Source: SIG565 sp045646145 (GTDB lineage Bacteria; Bacillota; Clostridia; Oscillospirales; Acutalibacteraceae). Taken from it: a DNA stretch of 41,548 nt. Of the stretch, positions 6,342 through 15,573 are shown piece after piece. The stretch spans positions 1-41,548 of the forward strand of contig JAZRKE010000086.1 of the NCBI GenBank assembly GCA_045646145.1, read 5' to 3'. A program made the translations under genes and the position numbers. The notes under the pieces are model-generated. The model was given only the letters and a program-made list of their open reading frames with translations, was not told the origin of the DNA and did no database searches. The first letter of the stretch is position 1. Each line of letters begins with the position of its first letter.

Positions 6342-7775
6342 TTAATATGCCTTGCCCCAATAGAGCATTTTTTCTGCCTTTTTACCGCAGCAAACACAGG
6401 TGTCGGAAATGTTTTCTTGTGTAAAGGGTATGCAACGTGAAGAAACGCCTGCATTCTCTTTAAGCGCTTCTTCACATGTTCTATCTCCACACCACATTGC
6501 CTTGATAAAGCCAGGTTTGTTATCAGCGATATTTTTAAGTTCATTTAAAGTTCTGGCGGTGTAGGTCATTTCATTTCTGCGTTCGAGTGCCTTTTCATAA
6601 AGACCGTCACGAACAGCCAATAACAACTCGGGAATTTTTGTTTCTAATTCATCGAGAAAAACGGTAATCTTTTCACCGTTATCACGCCTTGCTATAACAC
6701 AGCAGCCGTTTTCAATATCTCTGGGACCGAGTTCAAGTCTTAGCGGTACACCTTTCATTTCGTATTCCGCAAACTTCCAACCGGGAGATTGGTCGCTGTT
6801 ATCGATTTTTGCGCGGCAGAATTTGTTTATTCTTTCGTATACCTCGTTAGCCTTCTCGCTAACACCCTGCTTATGCGAGGCTATCGGGATAACCACTACC
6901 TGTATAGGTGCAATATCAGGCGGTAAAACAAGACCGTTATCATCACCGTGTGTCATAATAATTGCGCCGATAAGTCGTGTAGAGACACCCCAAGAGGTCT
7001 GGAAGGGATAGCAGAGTTTGTTTTCCTTGTCGGTATACTGAATACCGAAAGCACGGGCAAAACCGTCGCCAAAGAAATGTGATGTACCACTCTGAAGGGC
7101 CTTACCGTCGTGCATCATAGCCTCAATTGTGTAGGTATCCTCTGCACCTGCAAAGCGCTCCTTTTCGGTTTTAACACCCTTAATAACGGGAATTGCCAAA
7201 TATTTTTCAGCAAAATCCGCATAAACATTGAGCATCTTAATTGTTTCTGCCTGAGCCTCCTCAGCAGTTGCGTGAATGGTGTGTCCCTCTTGCCAATGGA
7301 ATTCGCGGCTTCTGAGGAACGGACGTGTAGTCTTTTCCCAGCGAACGACACTGCACCACTGATTATAGAGTTTTGGAAGGTCGCGGTAGGAATGGATAAT
7401 ATTTTTATAATGGTCGCAGAAAAGGGTTTCAGAGGTGGGCCTTACACAAAGTCTTTCCTCCAACTTTTCACTTCCTCCGTAGGTTATCCACGCAGCTTCG
7501 GGAGCAAAGCCTTCAACATGGTCCTTTTCAATCTGAAGCAGACTTTCCGGTATGAACATAGGCATAGAAACATTTTCGTGCCCCGTAGCTTTGAACATAC
7601 CGTCTAAAATATGCTGAATGTTCTCCCAGATTGCCCAACCGTAAGGACGGATTATCATACAGCCCTTAACCGAGGAATAGTCCATAAGCTCTGCTTTGGA
7701 AACAACATCGGTATACCATTTCGCAAAATCTTCATCCATAGAAGTAATTTCTTTAACTAATTTTTCTTTTGCCAT
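6342..7775 (-). CDS. proS: Prolyl-tRNA synthetase (archaeal/eukaryal-type, ProS3)
   Basis: A 477-residue class II aminoacyl-tRNA synthetase that charges tRNA-Pro. It lacks the large editing insertion of the E. coli type and has the short architecture: catalytic domain with motif 2 RWEKTTRPFLRSREFHWQEG, then anticodon-binding domain, then a C-terminal zinc-binding domain (CGDRTC ... CVCC). The protein ends in a Tyr, as is typical for this type. ATG 7775 is preceded by GGTGAT. It has its own TTGAAA-17-TATAAT promoter and a terminator, so it is likely a single-gene unit. Confidence 0.96.
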   Translation of the reverse strand: MAKEKLVKEITSMDEDFAKWYTDVVSKAELMDYSSVKGCMIIRPYGWAIWENIQHILDGMFKATGHENVSMPMFIPESLLQIEKDHVEGFAPEAAWITYGGSEKLEERLCVRPTSETLFCDHYKNIIHSYRDLPKLYNQWCSVVRWEKTTRPFLRSREFHWQEGHTIHATAEEAQAETIKMLNVYADFAEKYLAIPVIKGVKTEKERFAGAEDTYTIEAMMHDGKALQSGTSHFFGDGFARAFGIQYTDKENKLCYPFQTSWGVSTRLIGAIIMTHGDDNGLVLPPDIAPIQVVVIPIASHKQGVSEKANEVYERINKFCRAKIDNSDQSPGWKFAEYEMKGVPLRLELGPRDIENGCCVIARRDNGEKITVFLDELETKIPELLLAVRDGLYEKALERRNEMTYTARTLNELKNIADNKPGFIKAMWCGDRTCEEALKENAGVSSRCIPFTQENISDTCVCCGKKAEKMLYWGKAY

Positions 7776-7793
7776 TTTTAATCACCATAGCCT

Positions 7794-7822
7794 ATTATAT
7801 ACTAATTATTGTATTTTTTCAA
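7794..7822 (-). promoter_or_regulatory. proS promoter
   Basis: On the minus strand TTGAAA (7822-7817), an exact 17-nt spacer and TATAAT (7799-7794) lie 18 nt before the proS start codon. No T-box leader fits in this short distance. Confidence 0.75.
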
Positions 7823-7828
7823 CATAAT

Positions 7829-8917
7829 TTATAAAGCGCCGTCTTCGGCTAAAAGCATAGTAACCGCTATCGCTACTGCTGCCTCAACCGCAGGTAAGGC
7901 ACGGGGCACTATACAGGGGTCGTGTCTGCCTTTTATTTCAAGCATAGTTTCGGACATAGTTTGTAAATTAACGGTCGGCTGAGCCTTGAAGATGGAGGGA
8001 GTGGGCTTTAGCGCCGCTTTAACAATTATCGGCATACCCGTTGTCATACCACCTACAATTCCACCGCAGTTGTTGGTTGCAGTAACAACCTCGCCGTCCT
8101 TGAAATAATAGGGGTCGTTAGCCTCACTGCCGAGCAAGTAACTAAAATCAAAACCCGCACCGAAAGATATACCCTTAACCGCAGGGACTCCGAAAACCAC
8201 AGAGGAAATTATATTTTCGACTCCGCCGAACATATGGTTTCCTATTCCCACAGGCATACCGAGGGCGGCAATTTCAACGCATCCGCCTATACTGTCGCCC
8301 TCTTTGCCTGTATCAAGAATTAACTCTCTCATCTGCTCCCTTGCATCTTCACTGATTGTGGCAAAATACTGGGAGGAAATGGTATCTAAAGTGTTTTTAT
8401 CTATTGTTACAGGGTTGAAACCCAAATCAAAAACCTCGCCGATATTAAGAATATGTCCGCCAATGGTTATTCCGCGTCGGTCGAGTATCTGGCGGCAGAT
8501 AGCGCCAATAGCTGTAAGAGGTGCTGTGAGTCTGCCCGAGAAATGACCGCTGCCGCGCATATCAGCCTGTCCACCGTATTTAACAAAGGCAGGGTAATCG
8601 GCGTGGGAGGGGCGAGGGGTGAATTTCAGATTATTATAATCGGATGAGTGTGTGTTGGTATTCCTTATTATAAATTCCAAAGGTGTGCCGTCGGTAATGC
8701 CTCTTTCAAGTCCCGAAATAAATTCAACTCTGTCCGCCTCTTTGCGAGGGGTAGAGGTAGCGTCTTTTCCTGGGGCGCGGCGAGACATCTGTAAAGCAAT
8801 TTTTTCTTCGCTTATTTCTTCACCCTTTGGCAGTCCCGAAATAATTCCCTTTAGGAATTCGCCGTGGCTTGTACCCTCTATCTGAATATGTATTTTACTG
8901 CCTATACTTGATATCAA
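7829..8917 (-). CDS. aroC: Chorismate synthase
   Basis: A 362-residue FMN-dependent enzyme making chorismate from EPSP, the last shikimate step before aromatic amino acids and folate. Motifs are the N-terminal GTSHGEF with the catalytic His, the middle RPSHADYPAFVKYGG and RGSGHFSGRLTAP, and the C-terminal SIGGCVE and GMTTGMPI. I chose TTG 8917, five nt after AAGGTGA, giving MISSIGSKIHIQIEG; the in-frame GTG at 8926 is part of that ribosome binding site. It stands alone here, divergent from acpP, with no other aro genes nearby. Confidence 0.95.
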   Translation of the reverse strand: MISSIGSKIHIQIEGTSHGEFLKGIISGLPKGEEISEEKIALQMSRRAPGKDATSTPRKEADRVEFISGLERGITDGTPLEFIIRNTNTHSSDYNNLKFTPRPSHADYPAFVKYGGQADMRGSGHFSGRLTAPLTAIGAICRQILDRRGITIGGHILNIGEVFDLGFNPVTIDKNTLDTISSQYFATISEDAREQMRELILDTGKEGDSIGGCVEIAALGMPVGIGNHMFGGVENIISSVVFGVPAVKGISFGAGFDFSYLLGSEANDPYYFKDGEVVTATNNCGGIVGGMTTGMPIIVKAALKPTPSIFKAQPTVNLQTMSETMLEIKGRHDPCIVPRALPAVEAAVAIAVTMLLAEDGAL

Positions 8918-8951
8918 AACTATCACCTTTACTGTATTTTAAAAAAATTAG

Positions 8952-8980
8952 TTGACAAAATGCGATTTTCACAATATTAT
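8952..8980 (+). promoter_or_regulatory. acpP promoter
   Basis: TTGACA (8952-8957), an exact 17-nt spacer and TATTAT (8975-8980). The leader to acpP is about 70 nt. The region is the divergent space between aroC and acpP. Confidence 0.8.
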
Positions 8981-9055
8981 TTTAATTAGGATACTTTCAA
9001 TATATCACAAAAAATTGTTTGTGTCTACAGCCTAAAAAAATTCGGAGGATTATTT

Positions 9056-9283
9056 ATGATTTTTGAAAAAATTAAAGAACTTTTAGCAGAACAGTTGGAT
9101 GCATCGGCAGACGATATGTCTATGGATACAGATATTGCAAATGATTTAGGTGCAGACAGCCTTGATGTTGTTGAATTGCTTATGGCAATTGAGGATGAAT
9201 TTGATATTGAAATTCCCGATGATAAAATTGAGGTTATCAAAACTATCGGCGACCTCGTTAAATACATCGAGGAAAATAAATAA
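9056..9283 (+). CDS. acpP: Acyl carrier protein
   Basis: A 75-residue acidic protein carrying fatty-acyl chains on 4'-phosphopantetheine attached to Ser35 in the GADSLDVVEL motif. The four-helix ACP pattern and length are canonical. CGGAGG lies 7 nt before ATG 9056. It has its own consensus promoter and terminator, and no fatty-acid synthesis genes adjoin it. It could be the housekeeping ACP or a second copy; the window does not say. Confidence 0.95.
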   Translation: MIFEKIKELLAEQLDASADDMSMDTDIANDLGADSLDVVELLMAIEDEFDIEIPDDKIEVIKTIGDLVKYIEENK

Positions 9284-9296
9284 GCTAATTAAATTT

Positions 9297-9327
9297 AAGC
9301 GGACCGCTTCGGCGGTCCGCTTTTTTT
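9297..9327 (+). terminator. acpP terminator
   Basis: AAGCGGACCGC (9297-9307) pairs with GCGGTCCGCTT (9312-9322) around a TTCG tetraloop and is followed by a T-run on the plus strand. It separates acpP from convergent pfkA; on the minus strand the tail is T-poorer. Confidence 0.9.
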
Positions 9328-10294
9328 AAATAGAAATGTCATTGAGCATTTCGTAGGACTGCTCATCAAACGGCTTTGTCATCTGTAAAGCCTCATAAAT
9401 ATCATAATTTACAATGTGGTTGTTCTGGAATGCTACAACGCGGTTTCCAACACCCTTCATTAACAGGTTAACTGCAGCATGTCCCATCTGACTTGCCATA
9501 ACCCTGTCTCTGACACTTGGTCTGCCGCCACGCTGAACATGGCCTAAAATGGTAGCTCGGCTTTCAATTCCTGTAGCCTTTTCAATTTCTTCAGCAATAT
9601 CTGTTACCTTGCCAACACCTTCAGCAACAACTATAATAAAGTGCTTTTTACCTGTAGCCTTGGTAGCGGCAATTTTATCAAAAATATCTTTTTGTAAATC
9701 GAACTCAATTTCGGGAACTAAAACTGCTGTTGCGCCAACGGCAATACCAGTGTGAAGCGCTAACCAACCGGCGCCTCTGCCCATAACTTCAACAACACTG
9801 CAACGCTCGTGCGACTGTGTGGTATCGCGAAGACGGTCAACCATCTGCACTACGGTGTTCATAGCTGTATCGAAGCCTATGGTATATTCAGTGCAGGAAA
9901 TATCATTATCAATAGTACCCGGAACACCGATACATGGTATGCCGTGCAGAGATAAATCACGCGCACCTCTGAAAGAACCGTCGCCACCGATAACAACTAT
10001 ACCATCAATACCGAATTTTTTGCAGTTTTGGACGGCTATCTGTATGCCTTCCTCGGTTTTAAATTTTGGTGAACGGGCAGTATACAGCACCGTGCCACCT
10101 CTGTGTATTATTTCAGATACCGAACGGATATCCATATCAACGATTTCACCATCAATAAGTCCGTTATATCCGCGCATAATACCTTTAACTTTAAGTCCAT
10201 TAGAAATAGCGGTTCTTACAACCGAGCGAACGGCTGCGTTCATACCGGGCGCGTCGCCACCACTTGTCAATACTCCTATAGTTTTTATACTCAT
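9326..10294 (-). CDS. pfkA: ATP-dependent 6-phosphofructokinase
   Basis: A 322-residue glycolytic enzyme phosphorylating fructose 6-phosphate with ATP. Motifs are SGGDAPGMNAAVR (11-23), GGDGSFRGA, the catalytic GTIDNDI, the RLRDT segment, and EVMGRGAGWLA with the GHVQRGG region. Length and motifs fit the bacterial tetrameric, allosteric PfkA (Gly in the GGDG position indicates ATP rather than pyrophosphate use). It is the last gene of the hprK-to-pfkA run but has a strong promoter in the 3' end of dnaE. Confidence 0.95.
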   Translation of the reverse strand: MSIKTIGVLTSGGDAPGMNAAVRSVVRTAISNGLKVKGIMRGYNGLIDGEIVDMDIRSVSEIIHRGGTVLYTARSPKFKTEEGIQIAVQNCKKFGIDGIVVIGGDGSFRGARDLSLHGIPCIGVPGTIDNDISCTEYTIGFDTAMNTVVQMVDRLRDTTQSHERCSVVEVMGRGAGWLALHTGIAVGATAVLVPEIEFDLQKDIFDKIAATKATGKKHFIIVVAEGVGKVTDIAEEIEKATGIESRATILGHVQRGGRPSVRDRVMASQMGHAAVNLLMKGVGNRVVAFQNNHIVNYDIYEALQMTKPFDEQSYEMLNDISI

Positions 10295-10328
10295 TTATGT
10301 CAACTCCAATAAACATTTTCAATTCTGT

Positions 10329-10357
10329 ATTATACAACAGTTTACATCAATTTTCAA
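10329..10357 (-). promoter_or_regulatory. pfkA promoter overlapping the end of dnaE
   Basis: On the minus strand TTGAAA (10357-10352), an exact 17-nt spacer and TATAAT (10334-10329) precede pfkA by about 35 nt. The -35 and most of the spacer lie within the last codons of dnaE. Confidence 0.75.
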
Positions 10358-13300
10358 CCGCTTTTACATTATTTTTACCCACAATTTGCGAAATTTTTTC
10401 CAAAAATTCGGATGAAACGGAAATTTTTAAATTGTCTGGCGCACGGAATTGCTTACCTGTATCCTCACAGTATATTATAACCGGAATATCACCCGGGTGT
10501 TCACACATAGTTTTTTTAACTTTTTGTAATAACGGTGAGTTAATAGAAGGAACCTTTATATAGACTTTAGAATATCCCGCTTTATAATTTTGAGCATTCT
10601 CACTCACCGCCGTAATTTTTTCACATATTATCTCGGTTTCGCGGTCTTCCTGTTCGGAAACCTTACCCGATAATATAACAACATTTTCTTCGGTTATTAG
10701 GTGGCGGTAGAAATTATACGCCATGTCAAAAATAGTCACGTTAACGGCGCCGGTTTTATCTTCGGCAAGGCAGTTAGCGAGCATTTTTCCACTTTTTAAA
10801 GTTCGCACCTTAACAGAACTCAAAAGCACGAGCATATTTACCCGACTACCGTCCTTCACTTTGCCGGAGGTTATATCGCTACATTGAATTTTTGACACTG
10901 TTTTGGCGTAGGATTCATAGTCATCAAGCAAATGTCCGCTTAAGTATAGCCCTGTAGACTGTTTTTCAAGGCTAAGCTTCTCTTTTTTGCTCATTTCTTC
11001 AATATAAGGTATTTTAAAATCATTGGCGCTATCCTCAGAAGAAAAGAGGTTGAACTGTCCACCAGAAGTGAATTTGCGCTCTTTTTCGGCGGCAGATATT
11101 ACATTGTCTATAGAATAAAGCATCATTTTACGCGTTTTTTCGAGTGAGTCAAGGGCTCCACTTTTAATAAGCGATTCGAGTGCTTTTCGGTTGAATTCCC
11201 GAGAAAAACAGCGGGATACAAAATTATAAAGACTTGTGTATTTTCCGCCGCTTTGGCGCTCATTTATAATTTTTGAAATAACACCTGCGCCTAAATTTTT
11301 GATAGCCAGAAGCCCGTAACGTATATTTTCCCCACGAGCCACGAAATTTTCAAAACTTTCATTAACATCGGGTGGAAGCATTTTTATACCAAGTCGTTTA
11401 CATTCGGCTGAATATTGTGCAACCTTACCGGAAGAATCAATAACACTTGAAAATAGCGATGCAAAATATTCTGCCGGATAGTGGCATTTAAGATATGCAG
11501 TTCTGTAGGAAACAAGCGAATAAGCCGCAGCATGTCCCTTGTTAAAGGCGTAAGACGCAAAGGATGACATTTCGTTAAAGATTTTTTTAGCCGTATTTTC
11601 ATCTATACCGTTATTTACAGCACCGGTGCATATAACATTTCCGTCCTCATCGGTTTCTCCGTAGATAAATGCGTGGCGCTCCTTTTCCATAACATAAAGC
11701 TTTTTCTTACTCATAGCGCGGCGCACAATATCGGCGCGACCGAGTGAATACCCTGCAAGACTTCGGCAAATCTGCATAACCTGTTCCTGATAAACAATGC
11801 ATCCGTAGGTAACCTTTAAAATAGGCTCTAAGGCGGGGTGCAGGTAGCTTACATCCTGAGGGTTGTGCTTGTTATGGATATATTTCGGTATTGAATCCAT
11901 AGGGCCTGGGCGGTAGAGTGCAATAATTGCAATCAAATCCTCAAGGGTTGTGGGAATGAACTGGCGTAGAACCTTTTTCATACCCTCAGATTCAAATTGG
12001 AAAACGCCGTCGGTGTAACCCTTTGCCATATCAGCCATAGTCTCAGGGTCATCAAGCGGTATTTTTTCTATATCAAAGTCGGGCTTAAGGGCCTTGATAG
12101 CCTTTTCGGTTTGGTCAATGATTGTTATATTGCGAAGCCCCAGAAAATCCATTTTTAAAAGCCCTAATTCGTCAAGAGCCGTCATGGTATACTGAGTAAC
12201 AACAGACTCATCATTTAAAGAAAGCGGCACATATTCAGCTATGGGCTTATCCGAAATTACTACACCTGCTGCGTGTGTAGAGGCGTTTCGGGGAGTGCCC
12301 TCTAGCTTTATAGCCATATCAATAACCGCCTTTAAATCAAGGTCGGTATCATACATTGTTTTAAGTTCGCGAACTCTGCTAAGTGCGGCAGGAATTGTAA
12401 TCTTAAGCTCTTGGGGGACAAGTTTAGCCGCCTTATCACAGACCGACGCTGATAGGTTCATAACCCTACCTACATCCCGTATAGCCGCCCTTGCCGCCAT
12501 TGTGCCAAAGGTAACAATCTGTGCCACATGGTCTTCCTTGTATTTAGAAATAACATAATCAATTACTTTCTGCCTGTTTACAAAGCAGAAATCAATATCA
12601 AAATCGGGCATTGATACGCGCTCGGGATTTAAAAATCGCTCAAAAAGAAGATTGTATTTTATCGGGTCTATACCCGTGATGCCAATGCAGTAGGCAACAA
12701 GACTTGCCGCACCGCTGCCTCTGCCGGGACCTACGGGTATATCGTGATTTTTTGCATAATTCACAAAGTCGGCTACTATAAGAAAGTAGTCAACATATCC
12801 CATCTTTTCAATTACCGACAGTTCATATTCCAGACGTTCAACCGCTTCCTTAGAGGGTGAATTGCCATAATTTTTGTATAGCCCTTTAAGAGATAATTCT
12901 CTTAAATACTCGCTGTGGTTTTGTTTGCCTATATCAAAATAGGGGAGTTTGATGTTGCCGAATTCAAACTCGAAATTGCATTTGTCTGCAACCTTCACGG
13001 TATTTTCTATAGCCTCGGGCACATTTTTAAAAATGCCGAGCATTTCATCTTCGCTTTTCAGGTAAAATTCGTTGGTTTTAAATTCGAGTGCATCCTCATC
13101 ACCCAGCTTTTTACCTGTTTGTATGCAAAGTAAAACCTTGTGGGCATCGGAGTCTTCTTTTTCAATATAATGGACATCATTCGTAGCAACAAGGGGAATA
13201 TTCAACTCTCTAGATAGTCTGATAATGTCAGGGTTAATCTGTTTTTGTTCATATATTCCGTGGTCCTGCAGTTCTAAATAGTAATCGTCCCCGAAAACAT

Positions 13301-13787
13301 TTTTATACCAAAGCGCCGTTTGTCTGGCGGCTTCGTAATCGTTTTTCATAAGGGCTCTCGGTATTTCGCCCGCTAAGCAGGCGGAAAGCGCAATAAGACC
13401 TTCAGAATATTTTTTAAGTAATTCTTTGTCAACCCTCGGTTTTGAGTAAAATCCATCGGTAAAGCCGATGGATACGAGTTTGATAAGGTTTTTATAGCCA
13501 GTTTCATTTTTACAAAGCAGAACGAGGTGGGAATAGGAGCTATCGTAAAATTTTTCCTTTTGGGTGTGTAAGCGGGGGGCAACGTATACCTCGCACCCGA
13601 TTATTGCCTTAATTCCTGCCTGCTTTGCGGCTTTATAAAATTCCACAGCGCCGTACATAACGCCGTGGTCGGTAATAGCAATAGCGGTCTGACCTTTATT
13701 CTTTGCAGCATCAATAAGCCGCTTTATACGGCAGCAGCCGTCAAGCAGACTGTATTCGGTATGAGTGTGCAAATGAACAAAGCTCAT
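10347..13787 (-). CDS. dnaE: DNA polymerase III subunit alpha (DnaE type)
   Basis: A 1146-residue replicative polymerase subunit. The N-terminal PHP domain begins HLHTHTEYSLLDG (5-17); the C-family palm carries GPGRGSGAAS and the catalytic PDFDIDF (about 394-400). Helix-hairpin-helix and OB-fold domains follow, the latter with SGKMLANCLAEDKTGAVNVTIF, and a C-terminal tail. It lacks the exonuclease insert of PolC, so it is DnaE1/DnaE3-like; Clostridia normally also have polC elsewhere. I chose ATG 13787 because AGGAAGGAT precedes it by 6 nt; a longer reading enters whiA. The whiA stop is only 4 nt upstream, so the two are coupled. Confidence 0.95.
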   Translation of the reverse strand: MSFVHLHTHTEYSLLDGCCRIKRLIDAAKNKGQTAIAITDHGVMYGAVEFYKAAKQAGIKAIIGCEVYVAPRLHTQKEKFYDSSYSHLVLLCKNETGYKNLIKLVSIGFTDGFYSKPRVDKELLKKYSEGLIALSACLAGEIPRALMKNDYEAARQTALWYKNVFGDDYYLELQDHGIYEQKQINPDIIRLSRELNIPLVATNDVHYIEKEDSDAHKVLLCIQTGKKLGDEDALEFKTNEFYLKSEDEMLGIFKNVPEAIENTVKVADKCNFEFEFGNIKLPYFDIGKQNHSEYLRELSLKGLYKNYGNSPSKEAVERLEYELSVIEKMGYVDYFLIVADFVNYAKNHDIPVGPGRGSGAASLVAYCIGITGIDPIKYNLLFERFLNPERVSMPDFDIDFCFVNRQKVIDYVISKYKEDHVAQIVTFGTMAARAAIRDVGRVMNLSASVCDKAAKLVPQELKITIPAALSRVRELKTMYDTDLDLKAVIDMAIKLEGTPRNASTHAAGVVISDKPIAEYVPLSLNDESVVTQYTMTALDELGLLKMDFLGLRNITIIDQTEKAIKALKPDFDIEKIPLDDPETMADMAKGYTDGVFQFESEGMKKVLRQFIPTTLEDLIAIIALYRPGPMDSIPKYIHNKHNPQDVSYLHPALEPILKVTYGCIVYQEQVMQICRSLAGYSLGRADIVRRAMSKKKLYVMEKERHAFIYGETDEDGNVICTGAVNNGIDENTAKKIFNEMSSFASYAFNKGHAAAYSLVSYRTAYLKCHYPAEYFASLFSSVIDSSGKVAQYSAECKRLGIKMLPPDVNESFENFVARGENIRYGLLAIKNLGAGVISKIINERQSGGKYTSLYNFVSRCFSREFNRKALESLIKSGALDSLEKTRKMMLYSIDNVISAAEKERKFTSGGQFNLFSSEDSANDFKIPYIEEMSKKEKLSLEKQSTGLYLSGHLLDDYESYAKTVSKIQCSDITSGKVKDGSRVNMLVLLSSVKVRTLKSGKMLANCLAEDKTGAVNVTIFDMAYNFYRHLITEENVVILSGKVSEQEDRETEIICEKITAVSENAQNYKAGYSKVYIKVPSINSPLLQKVKKTMCEHPGDIPVIIYCEDTGKQFRAPDNLKISVSSEFLEKISQIVGKNNVKAVEN

Positions 13788-13791
13788 AGTA

Positions 13792-14694
13792 TTATCCTTC
13801 CTGTTGCAGTTTTGCAATTTCCATAATTTTATTTAGTCGGTGGTTAAGCCCCGAGCGTGTTATGGGTGCATCCGATATTTTGCAAAGTTCAGATAATGGG
13901 GCATAGGGGTTATCAAGGCGTAGCCTTGCGGCATACTGCAGTTCTTCGGTGAGAAGTGAAAACTTGTCCGAATTTATTAAATATTCAATAGCGCTACGTT
14001 GTCTTAAAGACGCCTCAACAAGTTTTGAGGTGTTCGCATCCTCAAAGTTTCCTTTGCGGTTAAGTCCTGCGCGAAAATCCTTAATAACACGTGTGTCCAT
14101 AACCTGAAGACTCAGCGATGATGCGCCTATAAGCGTTAAAAAGTCCTCAACGCATTCACTGCGCTTTAAATATATATAATTTGTAGTGCCCTTAAGGGTT
14201 ATTCTCGGCTCTAACTCTTTTTTATACGTTAGGTCAAATGCCGCAAAACTGAGCTCGGCATTTTTAATGCGGAATTCAATCCGGTATTCACGCTCAGGAT
14301 CTGCGGCTTGTCCGGAAGACAAAAACATACCCTTTAAAAAAGCATTTCTGCAGCACTCTTTAGTTATTATTTGCTGATTTATGTAGGTGTTCGGGTTGTT
14401 TTCATCGAGCTCTAACCCTTTTAAAATTTGTATTCGCTCATTCTCTTGCTTTACAAATATTTTATATGTCGTTTTCTTACCGTGATTTACTGATGCTTCG
14501 GGGGTAATGTTAAAGCAACGCTTAATTAAATAGGCGTAGCGGTGAGCCACCTGCTCGTTATCGGTAAGCAGAGAGATTTTTTGGATATTAAAAGATTGTC
14601 CGAATAGCATAAAGCCGTAGCACTCGGCTTTTTTGCAGCATTCAGACGATTTTAATTCGCACAATTCAGTTTTAAGTTCTCTTGAAAATGACAT
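13792..14694 (-). CDS. whiA: WhiA regulator (degenerate homing-endonuclease fold plus HTH)
   Basis: A 300-residue DNA-binding protein. An N-terminal WhiA domain (about 1-90) and a LAGLIDADG-like region containing RNAFLKGMFLSSGQ lack the endonuclease catalytic acids, as in the family. The C-terminal helix-turn-helix includes YAARLRLDNPYAPLSELCKIS. WhiA affects division and chromosome segregation in Bacillus and sporulation genes in actinobacteria. ATG 14694 lies 5 nt after AAGGTGA; the ORF extension to GTG 14703 runs into this site. It overlaps nothing and sits 11 bp after rapZ and 4 nt before dnaE in a single operon. Confidence 0.95.
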   Translation of the reverse strand: MSFSRELKTELCELKSSECCKKAECYGFMLFGQSFNIQKISLLTDNEQVAHRYAYLIKRCFNITPEASVNHGKKTTYKIFVKQENERIQILKGLELDENNPNTYINQQIITKECCRNAFLKGMFLSSGQAADPEREYRIEFRIKNAELSFAAFDLTYKKELEPRITLKGTTNYIYLKRSECVEDFLTLIGASSLSLQVMDTRVIKDFRAGLNRKGNFEDANTSKLVEASLRQRSAIEYLINSDKFSLLTEELQYAARLRLDNPYAPLSELCKISDAPITRSGLNHRLNKIMEIAKLQQEG

Positions 14695-14705
14695 AGTATT
14701 CACCT

Positions 14706-15563
14706 TCAGTTTTTAGAAATATCTCTGTGAACTGTAATTGAATTGAATTTCTCGGCTCTCAGCTCATTATTCAAAAGCTCCGCAAAGGTTACAGAGCGGT
14801 GTTTACCTCCTGTGCAGCCAAAAGCCACTACAAGCTGACTTTTACCCTCCTTCAGATATAAAGGCAGTAAAAAACCGACAAGCTCGGAAATTTTAGTGAA
14901 AAGTGCTCGGCTTTCATCACTACTCATCACAAAATCTCTGACCTTACTGTCTGTGCCTGTGAGCTTTTTAAGCTCGGATACATAAAAAGGGTTGGGTAAA
15001 CATCTGACGTCAAACACTAAATCCGCGTCGCTCGGAACCCCGTATTTGAAGCCGAAGGATTCACATTGAACGGTTATAGTCTTTAATTCGTTTGTAAAAA
15101 GCCCCGTAAGCCGTTCCTTGAATTGACTGACCGAGAGTGCTGAGGTGTCAATGACATAGTCAGATATATCTCGAACCTGCTTTAGCATCGTGCGTTCAAG
15201 TGTAACCGCTTCTGACACTGTAATTCCGTTTTTTGAAGAAAGGGGATGGAGTCGTCGGTTTTCCTTATAGCGACGTATCAGAACATCATCCTCAGCTGTT
15301 AAAAATAAAATTTTATAGGAAATATTTTCTCTGTTTATATGAGAGAGAATATCAATAATATCCTTAAAAAGCTCTCCGCCGCGTATGTCGGTAATAATTG
15401 CAAGTTTTTTAAAATCGGAGTTCTCACCACTTAATAATTCTACGAAATTAGGTATGATAAGGGGCGGAACATTGTCAACACAGTAAAAGCCAATGTCCTC
15501 TAAAACATTAGCCGCCTGTGATTTGCCTGCTCCCGACATGCCTGTAACTATAAGTAATTCCAT
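14706..15563 (-). CDS. rapZ: RapZ/YvcJ family nucleotide-binding protein
   Basis: A 285-residue cytosolic protein. It opens with the P-loop GMSGAGKS (8-15) and later has GCTGGKHRSV, the conserved C-terminal motif of the family. In E. coli RapZ adapts RNase E to the GlmZ sRNA; in Bacillus YvcJ influences competence and binds UDP-GlcNAc-linked signals. The role in this organism is inferred only. I chose ATG 15563 with GAGTGA 5 nt upstream; the upstream TTG reading overlaps murB. It follows murB by 10 nt. Confidence 0.94.
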   Translation of the reverse strand: MELLIVTGMSGAGKSQAANVLEDIGFYCVDNVPPLIIPNFVELLSGENSDFKKLAIITDIRGGELFKDIIDILSHINRENISYKILFLTAEDDVLIRRYKENRRLHPLSSKNGITVSEAVTLERTMLKQVRDISDYVIDTSALSVSQFKERLTGLFTNELKTITVQCESFGFKYGVPSDADLVFDVRCLPNPFYVSELKKLTGTDSKVRDFVMSSDESRALFTKISELVGFLLPLYLKEGKSQLVVAFGCTGGKHRSVTFAELLNNELRAEKFNSITVHRDISKN

Positions 15564-15573
15564 AATATCACTC

